From NCBI GenBank assembly GCA_035048495.1, contig CM068553.1, positions 1,309,259 through 1,373,258 on the forward strand: DNA of 64,000 nucleotides, given 5' to 3'. The stretch comes from Euptelea pleiosperma (lineage: Eukaryota; Streptophyta; Magnoliopsida; Ranunculales; Eupteleaceae). A model generated the notes under the pieces. It made no database searches. It saw only the letters and a program-made list of their open reading frames with translations, and was not told the origin of the DNA. The position numbers and the translations under genes were made by a program. Shown here in pieces: positions 1-14,500 of the stretch. Each line of letters starts with the position of its first letter. Position 1 is the first letter of the stretch.

Positions 1-601
1 AATTAACTAATACTAAATTAATTTAATCGACAAAGCTAATAAGCATAAACTAATGGGTTTTCTTCTTATTCAGCTCAACGCATTACATGAATATATAGAT
101 TCTTCTCAACACCTAATATAACAATTCTTAATAAACTAGCAACTCCTAATAATAGTCTTTCTTTAAAATATTAACTCCTAGCTACTAATAGTAACTCCTT
201 GAGGCATATGTGGGATCGTATCATATGCAAATCTATTGTCCTAATACTGGCTCTTTTGATTCAATCCTCTCACTGGAGCATCGGAGTGTCTTTGCAGGTA
301 CTCGATCCCCAGCATCCGACCAGCAGAGGCAGTCACAAAGGGCACTTCTTGTCTGAACCGACCTTGAAGATCGTGAGGTGAAGAAATTATCTCACACTAA
401 GGAACCCAAAAAGACTATCCATAACAAACACGACCACAAAAACCATTTATATATATATAAAAAAAACGATACAATTCATTTCCACACCAGCTAATCAAAT
501 TACAATATACAGATTAAAACCTACTTCTCAAAAAATTTGAATTATCTGAGAGACGGAATCATAAAAATATTTCGAAATATCTACAGAGAAGAGTAAGATA
601 C
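1..601 (-). other. Intron 1 of the ATAD1/MSP1-type gene (partial)
   Basis: This is non-coding sequence downstream of the exon-1 donor on the minus strand. No AAA-domain exon is recognisable in any frame. Positions 230-380 resemble a repeat-like unit that I could not assign. Confidence 0.5.
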
Positions 602-805
602 CTCGTAGGAATTGGTAAGGACGCAAGGGCGACCTAATCGTTTGGCGATTTCCTTCTTCTTTTGAAGGGCCTTCTTGCTAGCAGCGCGATCCGTGTCGAG
701 ATACCGAAGCCCCGCGAACAACACTAAACAGCTCAGGGCTGTGGTCGCGGCGTATAATAGCAGTTCCTGTACCAGCAGCGGCCTCTTTCTGCACGCCATT
801 CTCAA
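602..805 (-). CDS. ATAD1/MSP1-type AAA ATPase, first coding exon only (gene continues left of window)
   Basis: This exon encodes 68 residues. A short basic N-terminus (CRKRP) is followed by a hydrophobic membrane segment at about residues 15-35 (LLLYAATTALSCLVLFAGLR) and then by LDTDRAASKKALQKKKEIAKRLGRP-type sequence ending TNSYE. This matches the N-terminal anchor region of plant ATAD1/MSP1 proteins, which are outer-membrane AAA ATPases that extract mistargeted tail-anchored proteins from mitochondria and peroxisomes. The exon ends in phase 0 at a GAG|GTATCT donor (602/601). The AAA domain itself lies outside the window, so the catalytic residues cannot be checked. Translation could start at 805 or two codons later (MRM-A). 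The family assignment rests on remembered family similarity. Confidence 0.82.
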
Positions 806-815
806 TGCCTTACTC

Positions 816-847
816 CTCGGGTTGGGTTGGGTTGGGTTGGGTTGGCT
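816..847. repeat. (GGGTT)n microsatellite in the MSP1 5' leader
   Basis: Consecutive GGGTT pentamers lie 10-40 bp upstream of the MSP1 start codon and are followed by CTTCG repeats. The unit is not the plant telomere repeat (TTTAGGG). Confidence 0.85.
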
Positions 848-1317
848 TTGCTTCGCTTCGCTTTCTTGATTTCTCCCCTTTACGCCTCAGTCTTTCGATC
901 GATTCTTCGCAACACCGAAAGCAAGCAACCGCTCTTGGCTTTGCAGTTGCACAGAGAGAGAATCGGGGATCAAAATGTTAGATTAAAATAACGTAAATGC
1001 CCTTGCTTCTTCTATATATTAACTTTTCTACATCTAATAATTTTGTCCAGAGAGAGGGCATATTGGTCATCACAATTAATGGTAGTCCCATGCGCAAATG
1101 GGTGTGGCGGGACTGAGGATAGTAGAAGACTAAAGAAGCCGCCCTCCGACTCCGAGTAACGAATACGGAAATAACGTCATAACCGCCAATATTTTTAAAA
1201 GTGACTTTTGTTGTTTTGTTGTCCACTATTCATTATTTTACCCTTATCAAACCGTTTTATGACTGTAATATGACCCCATTTGATACAATTCTTATTTAGA
1301 CCCAAAAGCTCAGAGAA

Positions 1318-1491
1318 TTTTTTTGCAGCAGCGGATTTTTTTGACGCCCGGGCCACAATCCGCTGATGCTTTTAAACAAAACCAGAAATACTTTCGAACA
1401 GCGGATTGTAGCACAATGTGATTGCCCACTGCTTCGCCGCTTCGAAAAATTTCTCCTCATGAACTGGCAGTTTTTACACTGCTGCAAAAAA
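1318..1491. mobile_element. Small foldback MITE
   Basis: About 175 bp with inverted ends (TTTTTTGCAGCAG at the left, CTGCTGCAAAAAA at the right) and an internal inverted AATCCGCTG / CAGCGGATT motif. A related element with GCAGTGG...CCACTGC-type arms and a GCGGATTGTG core lies at 40392-40499. No coding capacity. Confidence 0.6.
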
Positions 1492-1858
1492 CCATAACAA
1501 TGAATTTTTATTTTTTTTAAGAAATTAACAATGAACTAAAAGCTTTGCAAGGGTAACATCTGAAAAGATAAAAGTCATAAAAAGAAGCAAAGAAAGTAGT
1601 GAGAAAAACAAAGGATGTGTGATATAAAGAAACTTGCTCAGGAAGGTTTGGTAAGACATTGGTTTCTTTTGTTAAGCATTTCTACAGTAGATCACGCCGA
1701 AGCACTCCATAGACTTGATTGTGCTTAGGATGGCACATCATATCCCATGACTCTTTTAGAACATAGATATAGGAATGCATTTTTATTTTCCTCTTGATCA
1801 GATCCATCCAATATATTTTGTTTTAAGAAATGTGAGAGCACAGATAGTTTCATAACTA

Positions 1859-2032
1859 CACTTATCAAACTCTTATTGCTAACAAAGCCTGATTATCAGG
1901 TTGATAACACCATCACTGTGATGCAAAACTGTCTTGGATTAACTGCACTTATCAAACTCCTATTGCTAACAAAGCCAGATTATCAGGGTGACGACACCAT
2001 CACTGTGATGCAAATCCGTCTTGGATTCAAAT
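1859..2032. repeat. Tandem duplication, two 87-bp units
   Basis: Units 1859-1945 and 1946-2032 are near-identical. Both contain ACTTATCAAACTC, TTGCTAACAAAGCC and ACCATCACTGTGATGCAAA. They lie 3' of the Ste20-type kinase stop codon (2585), possibly in its 3' flank or UTR. Confidence 0.85.
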
Positions 2033-2584
2033 CGACAACCCAATTTCAATGACCTCATTTGTATCTCAATGCGAAACAGAGGGGTCAAGAGGAAACGGAG
2101 ACTTACAAATAGCAATACGAGTAATATGTTCCAACATGATAAATATATAAATCTATATAGGATACAACAGCACCAATACCCCCCACCACCACCACATCTT
2201 CCACATTCTTCATCAGCGACTTGTTGAAATATAATCACCAACTAGGTACTACAAATGACACTGCTCAGATGAAAGCTCGTTTCTATTCCGTCCCGATGAA
2301 TGAAACACAATGCACATTCTGAGGAACTCATTTTGCTTATTTTGTCATCTGAGAAGGCTGTGATCTTTCACAGAGAATTCCTTCAATAAAGAGTTGAGAA
2401 GCATGATCTGAGGAACTAAGATGCCCACCTCTGCTTCTTTCTACAGGTGCTGATGATGAACAATGATGACCAGTTAGAAGAAGGAAAAATAAGATGGGGG
2501 AATATTGGTCACCTGCAAGAGTTGCCAAAGTTACCTGAATCTACATGGTGGTTGCTCTTTTTACAGTATTGGAGTACTCAATTA

Positions 2585-5500
2585 TCAGGTGTCACGTTCT
2601 CCTCTTCCGCTCCTATCTTCTTCTTCCCGGCCATATGCAGCACTTAGCTGCTGTCGTAACTGGAAATGGTAGACACATCAATCCATGCAGATAGTGAAAC
2701 CAAAAAGTTACTCATGAAGCAGTAGTGATATTGGTAATAATACGAGGACACAGGACACCCAACCCATCAGGTAGACACCAAGGATGGCCTACCACCTAAC
2801 AGTGGTACATGTGGAGCACATCCATGGGATGGGACCCACCATTGATGGGTTCCGCCTATGAGATCTCCAAGACAAAAACCAACCCATATAGATGACCATA
2901 ATCATTCATACAAAATATTTCACATGCAACGTTATTTCAGTCAGGAAAATCACAGTTCTTGGTCTCACCCATGATCGTAGTTTGTTATTCAGAAAGAGCA
3001 AGTATAACTAGATATCAGAAACTTACCTGTATGTGTTTCAACTTTGCCGCGGTGAGCTCATCAGTTAGATTAATCATTCTGCAGAACAAGAAAAAAATGT
3101 ACAAGGAAAAGAGGAACATTACAATACGTTTCATACTTTTTCTTTCTAATACAAATTTTCTGTTTACTTTTGTCAGAGAAAATCAAAGAGCACCACAATA
3201 TTTTAAGGAAAGGAACATAATGTTAAAACACCAATGAGGTTCAACACAGCTACTTGGTTCATATTATAATGACCTACCTTGCTTGTAGTTCTGATATCTT
3301 GATAAGCAATAGACGCTCTCTTTCAGAGGCCGCTGTTTCAACCTATCAAAATCATGAGCACACATCTTTTTGTTAATAAAACATCACAATACAATCAATC
3401 TCCAATGATACGGTGAGGAACTTATAAATGGCTAAGTAGCAGGTCTTTTAAAAAGCAACATACTTTTTCAAGAATGAATCGTCAAGTAGCACATTTACTA
3501 GTTACTACTCTGATGTAAAAAACCATTTGAAACCAAAGCCCAAGTCAGAGAGAAAAGAGACCAACAATTCGTTTCAGGTTTGGTCCATCTAACGTAGAAA
3601 AACCCCTGAAATCCTAAGTATGTGTTCACTTTGAATCCACCCAATTTTTTTTTTAATGGGCGATCTCCTTCACTGAAGATTGAACCAAGGTTTACCAATT
3701 GTGTCCCTTGCAAAACATTAGCATAATCCATGACGTTTCTTTTGACACTCACTAGCTAGAACTCTTTTTGTTCACTGTTCTTCAAACTTATTAAGCCTGG
3801 TTACCATTATTGATTGCATATTTTGTTATAAGAAATCTAGCACAAAATGAAATTTGTTTTTTGCAGAAAAAATGAGACGAGAAGATCAGCCACATTTCAG
3901 CACTGCAGATGAATACAACAAAAATCTACAATATAAATGACATACTTACAGTTGCATCATTCTCTGAACTGCGAGGCTCCAAGGGCAACTTTTCAGTTTG
4001 AAAAGCTGAAACACAATTGGAGTTTTTCAATTAAAACTAGTTCAAAAATTTTAATGAGACTTATTAGAATGGATCACATATGATGTGTAAGAGAACTTCC
4101 ACTCACCATCTACTACCTCAGCTTGTTGCAAGCTAGTCAACAAATTCATTATGAGATCCTGGAAGTTAACAAAACAATGTCTTAGAAGAAAGCCAGAGTT
4201 TTATGAGTAAAAAGTTCTCTAAGGCAAATGAATTTTCCATCAGCACCAAACAAATACAATTCTTAGAGAAAATCAAATCATTCTGTCTTTACTTGCTGTA
4301 CTGAGGTTTGCTGAAAAAGATTCTGAAGGTGAGGCATCAGAAGTGATGCAGGCACTGCACTGTTTCCCACTTCCTTGGGTGACTGACTCGGCTGTGAAAA
4401 CATCAAAAAAATATGACATTGATAAGATCGTATATGAGAAAGGGGGTGACACAAATGTACATACATTAATGAAGAACAGACTGAACAGCGCGTGTTCTTT
4501 GAAAATAAACATCTGATGTAAGATAAAATTTGGAAGAGTATATAACTCGTAGGGATTGCAAATATTCAGGGTTCAGTAGATACATGTAATGAATCTATTT
4601 CTTGGGATGCATGCATATATCACGTCTTTTGTATGACTGATGTATGCATGTCCCTTTTGTTCTATATTACTCTAATTCTATTGGGCTGATTTTTCATCCA
4701 GAACAACCTTTTATATGGGGCCCACTGATTGGACATTCAAGATTGATAAGAATGAGCACCATTTGCATGGGATGGACCCATAAGAAGGCACCAGGATTAT
4801 TCCATATCATAGATACATGCATATATACATATATAGCAAGAGAGAGAGAGAAACATGATAATATGATATTATATCTTCATTTATCTCCCACTCCTTTTTA
4901 CTTATTTCACCAAATTTTCTCGACTTTTTTGACACACCACACTTATTAAGACTGCGATATTGTTGATAGACCAATATTTTTAATTGGATTAAAAAAAGGA
5001 TTTTTTCAAGAAAAATACCATACTGAGATTTACGAAAGAAAATAAGCCTTTTGAGGGTTTCTGCCATGAGTTATGTTGCTGTCAGCCTCAGGAGAATTTC
5101 CTCTCAAGGTCTACACCATTACAATGGTCCTTAAGATACACCAGACCGATTGTAATGAACATCCAATGGTCTGAAACCTGGGGAGGATGTCCTCCTAGGC
5201 TGACAGCACCATTCATTCTACCACATGTGGTAACCTTCATAAAGTCTGCCTTGGATGGCAAAAGAAGCATTTGCCCTTAGAAACCCATTTTATCTTTTTG
5301 CTCACAAGAACCTAAAAACAGTACCTGACATTTGATTTTACACATAAGATGGTAAAAAATCGTTGTATTTTTTTGCTTACAATTCAAAAAGGCACCCAAC
5401 ATGCTATTTTACACACTAAATGGTTAAATGGACAGTTAAAATCAATGAGCACAAAACCTTTTTTTTTTTTTTGATCGATAAAAGAGATATATTAAAAGAG

Positions 5501-8500
5501 GGCTGATCAATGAGCACAAAACTGCCGTGTGTTACCATTTTATGCGTAAAATAGTATGTTGGAACCTTTTCTTAAATTTATCATAAGCCAAATAAAAAAG
5601 ACGAGTGTCTAAGTGGAAATTGCCTGTTCGGACATCAAAGGCTCCCCTTAAGAAGTGTACCATATTTGGCAGAAACCCTCTGATGTAACCAAGTTTAAAA
5701 GGGGCTTTTCTTTTGTAAATCTGACACAGTATAATATTATTTTCTGCAATAGTCCCTTGAAAAATTTAGAGAATACCGAGGCCAGAATACTAACCACTTG
5801 TTTAGAATCAAGTAACCAATCACCCACACTGGCAGATTTCCTTAGAGGCGATCCCTGGAACCACAATACTAAAATGTCAAAAGAGAACTAGAAAAGTTAT
5901 CACACTTGTTCATAAAAATTGCTTCCAAGCATGGTTACTAACCTGCGAAGATCTTCGTGGAACTGTACATAATGGAATTTCCTGGAATATATATATATAT
6001 ATATATTTGATTTAGTGGCAATAATTATTAGGGCAAGATATCATAAGAATGGAGGTGTACCTTTACAAGATCCACGTTTTCAGATGTTACTGAAAACCGG
6101 CCTTTTATTTGTACCACATTGGCCTTTGACTTATCATCCAAAGAATCTCTAAATCCTGTAAAAGTAAGAGGATAAATACTACAGCATTTCATTAGCATGT
6201 GAGCTGCTTCCTAGTCAAAGCGAGGTGTATAACAAAATGCGTGATCGCAACCATGGTTTAAAAAGGCGTTTGAGGCTTACACCTCGAGGCTGCGCGTGCC
6301 AAAAAATAGCCTCGAGGCTTAAGCCTCAAGGTACCTTTCTAAGGCTTAAGCCTCAGTTCAGTGAGGCTATAACCTTGAGGCGTAACTGAGGCTTAAGCCT
6401 CATATTTACATGGTAAAATTCAAAACCCTGAATCCATTTTTTAATTTTTCCATTCTTTTTTCCCAAAATACCCTCCCCACTATGCTTTTATGTTAAAAAA
6501 TGACCTGAAAGGTTTCATCTTGTTATCTAAAGCTCTTTATTTTGGGAGAAACACTAAATCTAACCTTTTATCCCTAGTTTTTCCCATTTAGAATAGGTTA
6601 AATGGGAAGATGATGATGATATTGGGGATGAAGAAGAATAGAAGATTGATGATAGTCGTAGAAGAATAGGATTTAGATTTGTGTTCTTGTTAATGGTCTT
6701 TGTGTTTATATGTTAACTTGTTAGATTTTAGCTTTTATTACAATATAGACTTGCTTTACTTTCCGAACTCTATCGTGTTAGTTACTTTGTTAGTATTGAT
6801 ATTTTATTAGTAGACACTAGATAGTGGACTTAGCTTAGTAACTACTTAGATTTGGTAATTTAGTATTGTGATTTATGTTTTTAAAGATTTGATATTAGCA
6901 TCAACCCCAAGGGTTGAGTGCAGATGGCCAAGACTCCACTCCAAAAAGTAGGAGGTTCTGAGTTCAACTCTCCTTGGGGCCACCCCCTGGAAAGAGTAGA
7001 GGGTAATAAGTGGCTCTGTCCACATTAACTCTTCCAGTACACTCCGGCATGTGTGGAAGGGGTGACTATCATGCCCCTAGGGACTAGTCGGGTGCTCTAA
7101 GAGGCCCGGATACCCACGGTTTCAAAAAAAAAAAAATATTAGCATCTATGCATTCAACCAGAGTTCTAACAGCGTCGCTCCCAAGGTAAAAGTAATAGCC
7201 TCAATTACTTTTATGCTTATTTAAGTTATTTTTTTACATGATATGTTGTTTCTCATTTTTGTAGAATTAATTATATTTTTTTAGAAAATTTTAAGAACTT
7301 TTTAATAAAAAATTTAAGCACTTTTTAAAAAAAATAAGGCTTACGCCTCGCCTTTTTGGGACAAAACGCCTCAGTTCCCGAACTAGCCTTTTTAAACTTT
7401 GATCACAACAGTTGCCAAATGCTTGATAACATTCAGAAGTATGGTTCTTCATTATAAATCCCACAAACTCTATCACCTCCTGAAGATCTTATGGGAGCCG
7501 AGAAACTGTTTGCAGAAGCTCGGTTTGGAAGCGCCAATGGACCACTAAAGCTAGGTGCTCTTCGTACATCACGCTTAACTTTCTCAGTCGCTGATTGATT
7601 TTCGCTCTCACACCTAATAACGATAACAAGCCGAGCAAACATGACATTTACTTTGGAGTATATAAAAGATATCAATGGTAGAATGCTAATACCTGCCACA
7701 AAAAGGCATTTAAGTATAATAACAGTATACCACAAGCAAAAAGAAAGAAAAAAAAAAGAAGTAATTGCTGAAAATATCCGTACCATGCAAGATTCATATT
7801 AAACAAAAACACAGCTTATACAATGTTGTCTTCCTAGTAAATCAAGCATTAACCTTTTATAGTAAGCTCTAAGTAAAAGATATACAAAGGTTAACCAGCA
7901 AAAGGTAATTCAATTTTGACTTCGTTTTTGTCTTGACTCTTCACTTGCCAACAGCAGCCCTAATCTGCCAAAGGCTACTTGGTAGCTCCATATTTAACCA
8001 GGGACTTCTCAAAGCAAATACAGAAATTCTAGCAATTAGAAATGTAAGGACAATGGACATAGGCATGAAAAAGACAAACAAACTTGAAGTTAACACATGA
8101 ATATGCCAATGGTACATGGAAAAGATTTTATTCAATTCCATTTTTGCTTTCTTTTGCAACATTTGTTCATGAACAAATGTTGTGGATCAGATCAACAAAC
8201 ACAATCCAAAGCCAAATATAGTGCACCTCTCACTCAAGAAAACTTATAAGTTCTTTCCATTCTTTAAAAGCTGAAAATTAATAAAGGAAAGGGAAGATGG
8301 AGGTCGCTTCCAACATACAAACACAATCTATATATATCCCTTCTTTGGCCTCTATAATCTTTGATTGTTGATCATGTAAGAAAATACAGGATTTACCACT
8401 ACATGCAAGCCTTTACATCCTGGTCTATTTGGCCCTCCCACTCCCACATGTTCCCTCCCAAAGCAAACGGTTCTGGCTCACTTTCAAAAGGTTGAAATGG

Positions 8501-11500
8501 CAAGTTAAAAGTAAAATAAAAATATAATTAGAAGGCCCATCCAACAGTCTAATGAAAAGAAACAAAACACAACAACAAACAATTAGCCATCCGAAAGAAC
8601 TCCATAATCTTAACACCAGGATCATATTGGAGTACTTAATGGAGCTCCAAATTACCATTTGTCTGCATGGTCTAGGTGGAATCCAGTTTTTCCAACTTGT
8701 TTTCTAACTCCCAATATGTCAAAGCCAAAAGACAAAGAACACCAAATCTGAAGGAACTGACTGCTAAAACAAAGTCACTTTTGTACGGTAAATTGTGAAG
8801 AACTCAAATCATCTTAGTGAGAGTTTCTGACGAGAATGTGGCCACTCAAAGGAAACTTTGTTTAAGTTTTCCCCTCTGTACTCCATAGGTCATGTGCTCA
8901 TTATTGAAATGACATTATTGTTCAATTAATACAAGTCTTTCGGAAACTTTAGAGGGGATGCCATACCCTTAGGTAACTTATCAAAAAAAAAAATGCCATA
9001 CCCTTAGGTACAGTGTATTTACCCAAGATAAATATCTAGCACTACTCTGAATGCCAGTGTATGTAATCAGGCCATAGGGATTAACTAGTGTGTTGACTAG
9101 TTAACTACCTTGGTTATTGCTAGGGTGTTGCAATTATCAGCCTTTCATGACCCTATTCGTTAACTTCTTGTACAGAAAATACAGTAAAGCAAAATTTTGA
9201 GTATAACTTCGGGTTTGGCATTCAATATTTCGTTTAAAATTTTAACAAAAAACAAATAATAAATAGAAATGTTTCTCTCAAATGTCGATAACTTCTTGTA
9301 CAGAAAATACAGTAAAGCATAATTTTGAGTATAAATTCGGGTTTGGCATTCAATATTTCGTTTAAAATTTTAACAGAAACAAATAATAAATAGTAATGTC
9401 TCTTAAACTTTTTTAATAATTTGGAAAACTTCGTGAATCGGCCAACCCAAAAATTCGCGAATTCTTCCAAACAATTGAAAAGTTCGACCATATTATATAT
9501 TACTTCAAAAAACAAAAATCCACATACAATATACAAATTATTTGCTACCTACCTTATAAGTCCAGGGGCACAGACGCTTGATTATGAAGTACAATCACAG
9601 ATTCACATTGTCAGTCTATTGTCTATACAAAAGGGGTACAAGAATAACTAGATTGCATTGGATTACTGCTACGAAAATGTAGTGATGTTCATAATAAGAT
9701 AGGCCTTCCTTCTAAAACTGCCATAAAGGGAATTTACTGAAATTATACATCAGCTGATGTCATACGAGGATCATCATCAAAGAAAATTTTCATCAATGTG
9801 GAGCTTTTTCTAGCATTGATTGCTGGTCAGGACTCAGGAGGGTTATGTCAGTTTAGCAGCCAGTGTAAAGCTTTGCCAAATCCTTTCATGAGTCTGATTA
9901 TTAATGCCATGCTAAGATCTGTAGCCTATATCTAGCTTTTATCAGGGAAAGCATCATAGAAAATAAAAATTTTGAGAACAGCCATCATAATCCATAAGCA
10001 GCATGCCCGTAGCCATCATAATCCATAAGCAGCATGCCCATAGTTCTCTGAACGGATCCCTTCCCCATAAAGATCCCTTACCACCATATTTACAACTTAT
10101 AACTGTTAGCCTGTTAGGATTTCTCTTAATCCCAACATGCATGCTGAACAAAAGTGAAGGTTGAAGCAACTAGACACAACATTGCTACTAAATTATTCCA
10201 ATAGTCACTATAAAACCCATTTCAATCGGTTAAATATGGTGCATGTGAAAAAAATAAATAAAAACATAGAAACCACAACAGACCTTTCAGAGATACGCCC
10301 CCTTTCCGATAATGAATGACTAAGCACAATATTAGGCATAAGCGGCCCACTCTGAGTCTGGCGACTTTTGCCCATTTGACTTTTAGGATGGCCTTGCACC
10401 ATGTCCTTGTCTGAAGTTGACAATACTGGCTCATTACTCGGTCCATCTTTCTCGTACCCATCATATTTTTCTTGATTGCCAGAATCAAGTAAATCAGTTT
10501 CTGAAGTTCCCCCTTTTACATTCAAGCACTCAGCCTGTGATAATTCAGCACCACTTATGCTTCCTCTGCAAGAAAAGAATGTTAGGAAATAAAAAGTAAT
10601 TTGATGTTAATAGTAGAAGTATGTTAGGAAGTACCAAATGATGCATACTTATCAAAAAAAAAGTACCAAATGATGCATAATGTTAAATGAGCAAGAACAA
10701 AAATAAAACCAATGCAGTCATAACATGCTACAATTTGCAGTATCTAGAACATGCCAGTGTTAAAAAATGTACCATACACACGTCTGGCAAGCCAAACTAA
10801 GCAGCCAAGAGTAGGATATTTAGAAATTTCAATAAACTAGGACCCTTGAAAAGGCATACCTGCAATCATTGTCATTTGTAGAAATGGATTTCCCCAAACT
10901 ATATCCGGAAGCAGATGCATACTGCGCACAATGACCAAGACTTTTATAGAGTGTAGAAATAAATGATCTCCAACGTAGCAGCATATAGATGTGGTATACT
11001 GGGAGAACAGAACAGTTTAATAATCTGAGAAGGTAATAAGAATTGGATTACCTTATCATTATCAAATAATCTCACGTTTCCATCTTCTTCCTTCATTCCT
11101 GGAACATCATCGTCATCTTCAACCTACCAGAAGCTGGAAAAATCAGTAAACCATTCCCAACATTGCACATAGTTCAGATTTTAAAATTAAATGGTTAAGC
11201 AAGCAGGCCATTTCTAATGGAGATCACCTTAAATGAATAAATTTTAAACATTTGTGGAAATAAAAGCGACATACCAGTGATGCTTGGGCTTTCAAATCCT
11301 CAACATCAAAGTTCCACGCACTAACACCTCGCTTGTACTCACTCTGTTTGAGGAAGCATCATATAATGCAAAAAATTACAATTACAAGACTAGGCACCAC
11401 CAAAATGACAAGAATCCCACTTTAGGGTTTTTTTAATCAAGAGAGACATGGTACTACATTGTAGATTACCCAAAAGATATTTAAAGGATACAGTTTCACT

Positions 11501-14500
11501 ACCCGTAAAAAAATCATGATACCTACTTGCCATGTGACTCATTATGAAATATGAATACGAGAAAACCCTGGACAACAAATAAACGGTGTGGTTTTGCAAG
11601 CACCAAATTATTAGTAGAGTGTGCACCAGAACTGAATGTAAATAGTAGAAAGCACATAATTGGCTCAACAGAAGTCAATTATGCTACAGTTGTACAATCA
11701 AACAGGATTCAATTACAAAGCTATTATTGGAAACCTTCAAGAAATTGGGAGATTCGGCAGACTCCTATTTACATCTGCAACACTAGCAGATACCTGTGGC
11801 ATCAACCAACTTGGGCATAACCAGAAAATTCTTCAAAATTGCTATCATGCCACAATTTCTGGCCTCCAATTGTTCTCCAAGTCCAGAAAGCTTGGCAGGT
11901 TTCTGGATCTTTTCTCAACTTAAATCTAGTTTGAGTAGGATTTCATCCAAGACATTGCAAATGGCTTGTACAGTACAGATAATTAAAGTTAACTTGGATT
12001 TGTAATATAGAACTTGAAAGCTTTTAACTTGTGATGAACAATATTATTTCAAGGAAGGTGGTATCTAAGAACTTGATTAAAATTTAAAACTAAAGATCTT
12101 TAAATTTAATGATTATATTTTACTTTCATAATCAGGGACTCAACTTCTTCAGAACAAGCTTTCATAAAGGAAGATAAGATATACACTGAATCATGCATCA
12201 TCCATGCCACAAAAGTCCATCACCAACATTCTATGACTTCTTGAATAGCAACTATAAAGTACAGGTGCTAGTGTATGGAAAACCTTAAGTAGGTATTGAT
12301 AGAATAAATCATCTAGTAACCAAAATTAGCAATGCCATAACCATAATCAAAATTAAGCAATGTCAAAGCAAGCTATGAACACTGCAAATATTAGGGCATG
12401 TCATAACCATAATTGACTGTAAAAGTTGTTCTTATTTCATAGCTACAGCTTCTTAGTGGTTATGTTGCCAGTTCACCAGAAGGCTCAAAACAGTCATTAG
12501 AAGAAATGCACTCCAGAAAAAGAGGATATAGGAGAAAATCAAACACAAATACCGGCCTTGAGAATAGTTAAAATCAAAATTCAAAACAAACACTTTCATA
12601 AGTTTGAGAAGTATTCTAACCTGTGATATTGCTTCTTGTTCTGCCGAAGGCATTTTCTTCAGAGCTAGTTGTGCAGCATCCTTAAGCTGCAAGAAGATAG
12701 AAAGTTCATAAATTCTTAAACAAATACCAGGACAAGAAAAGGCAAGAACTCTACATCATAACAGTAAGGTAGATAACCTGGAGGGCTTTTACACGCTCCC
12801 AAAGCGGTGGCAACTCATTCAAGGCTAAGAGGTTTTTCACAGAAAACTCTGGAGGCTTTGCATGTTTGAAAAAAGAGTGTTTCAATAATTTTTCTGCTGT
12901 TGGCCTCTTTGTTTGATCTTTCACCAAGCACATGGCAACCATTTCTTTAAAAGACTGATCACAACTGGAAATCCTCTAATTAGAACATTATTAAGCAATA
13001 GGAATACCATATAACATAGCAGCATCTAATTGAAAACGCTAAACCTACTTATAGGGCAGATAATGGTTCTGATTTGATGATTCATGTCCTAATGTTTGCA
13101 TAGTACATATATATCGGAACAAGGAGATGAAACAACTCATCAATCTTATGGATATGGTTGACCCTCTCAACTATTCACTAGCCAAAAAGACAAGTGATAC
13201 CTTGGAAAACTTTTTATCTCGATCATAATCGAGTCCAGGAGGGGCATTCTGGATGGTCATCAAGAGAACCTAATGAAAAAGTGAGAGTACAGACAAGTCA
13301 GAGGCTTTGGCATTGTAGTTGTCAAGAAAGTTTCCCAACTGTGTGTTTTCACTCTTCATAAGTGATAGTGTATACCTTCATTGGAGGGTACTTTGAAAAG
13401 GGAGCATGGCCATGAGCCAACTCCAGTGCAGTTATCCCAAATGACCAGATGTCAGCTCTGTAAAAAATTTGCAATAGGCACTCGGGTCATAAGCACAATA
13501 TAAGAATATTGGTTGTATTTCTGATGCATGTAATCCTGCTTTACTTATAAATCACACGTAGTGGGTTCAGCCACACAAAAGAGATAATGTCACCAAACAG
13601 GAGAAATTTTTTCAGGATAAACCAAATTATTTATGAACTATTGTATAGGGAAAAGGCGGTTAAGAGGAAAACTCCCACCATTTCCTCGAAAGAGCCAAGA
13701 TATTTTTTAAGGTAATTACCAAAGAAAGGATGTTGGAAATAGTGAAGAAAAATGAGAGAAACATAATAAGACAACAGAGCATGGCCAACCAATGAAGAAA
13801 CAGCAAATATCAATTACACAGAGATGAGAAAAAAGAACAGCATCAGTGATGGTGACAAGGTTCGTAAACTCCAATATTGGTGATAATAACCACAAACCTG
13901 AATTTTATGGATTTATGTACTCATATCTTCCTATGGTGTTCAAGGTGTGACCGAGTATGGCATCTAATAAAGTAAAAAATTTACTGATGGAAGTAAAGTT
14001 CTTTTATTTGTCAACCCAAAGAGAGACCAAGTAAAAAATTGTGCAAATAAAGAACTTGCTAGAATTGAATGGAAGAAACAGGATTCGTGCAAAAGACCAC
14101 TATATATTCATTCAGACAAAGTCAAAATTATAACAATGAACAACTTGATGTTTCACAATGATAACTATTCTTAAATATTGGAATTTTGCTTGGTGATCTA
14201 TAGCTTTCTATCAAAGTCGGAAACTTAGGCACAACTCTAAGTTCTCTAGTCATGTTCTAGGTTCAATCAGTTAAACAACACTCACTTGAAATCATATCCA
14301 CTTCCTGGCTGCAACACCTCTGGAGCCATCCTGTAGAATAGAAAATAATTTGAGATCCAAATCATGTAAATCAGCAATTAGGATCTGTTTGGATCTCATG
14401 TAAATGAGAAAAATAAAACACATGCACGCGCAAATGACATTTTGCACACATGTTTTCTGCGAGTCCACCAATTTGCCCAGTGATGAGGGTAAATAAAGTA

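Noticed and set aside
815..847. Possible interstitial telomere repeat
   Set aside because: The unit is GGGTT, not TTTAGGG, and it is short.
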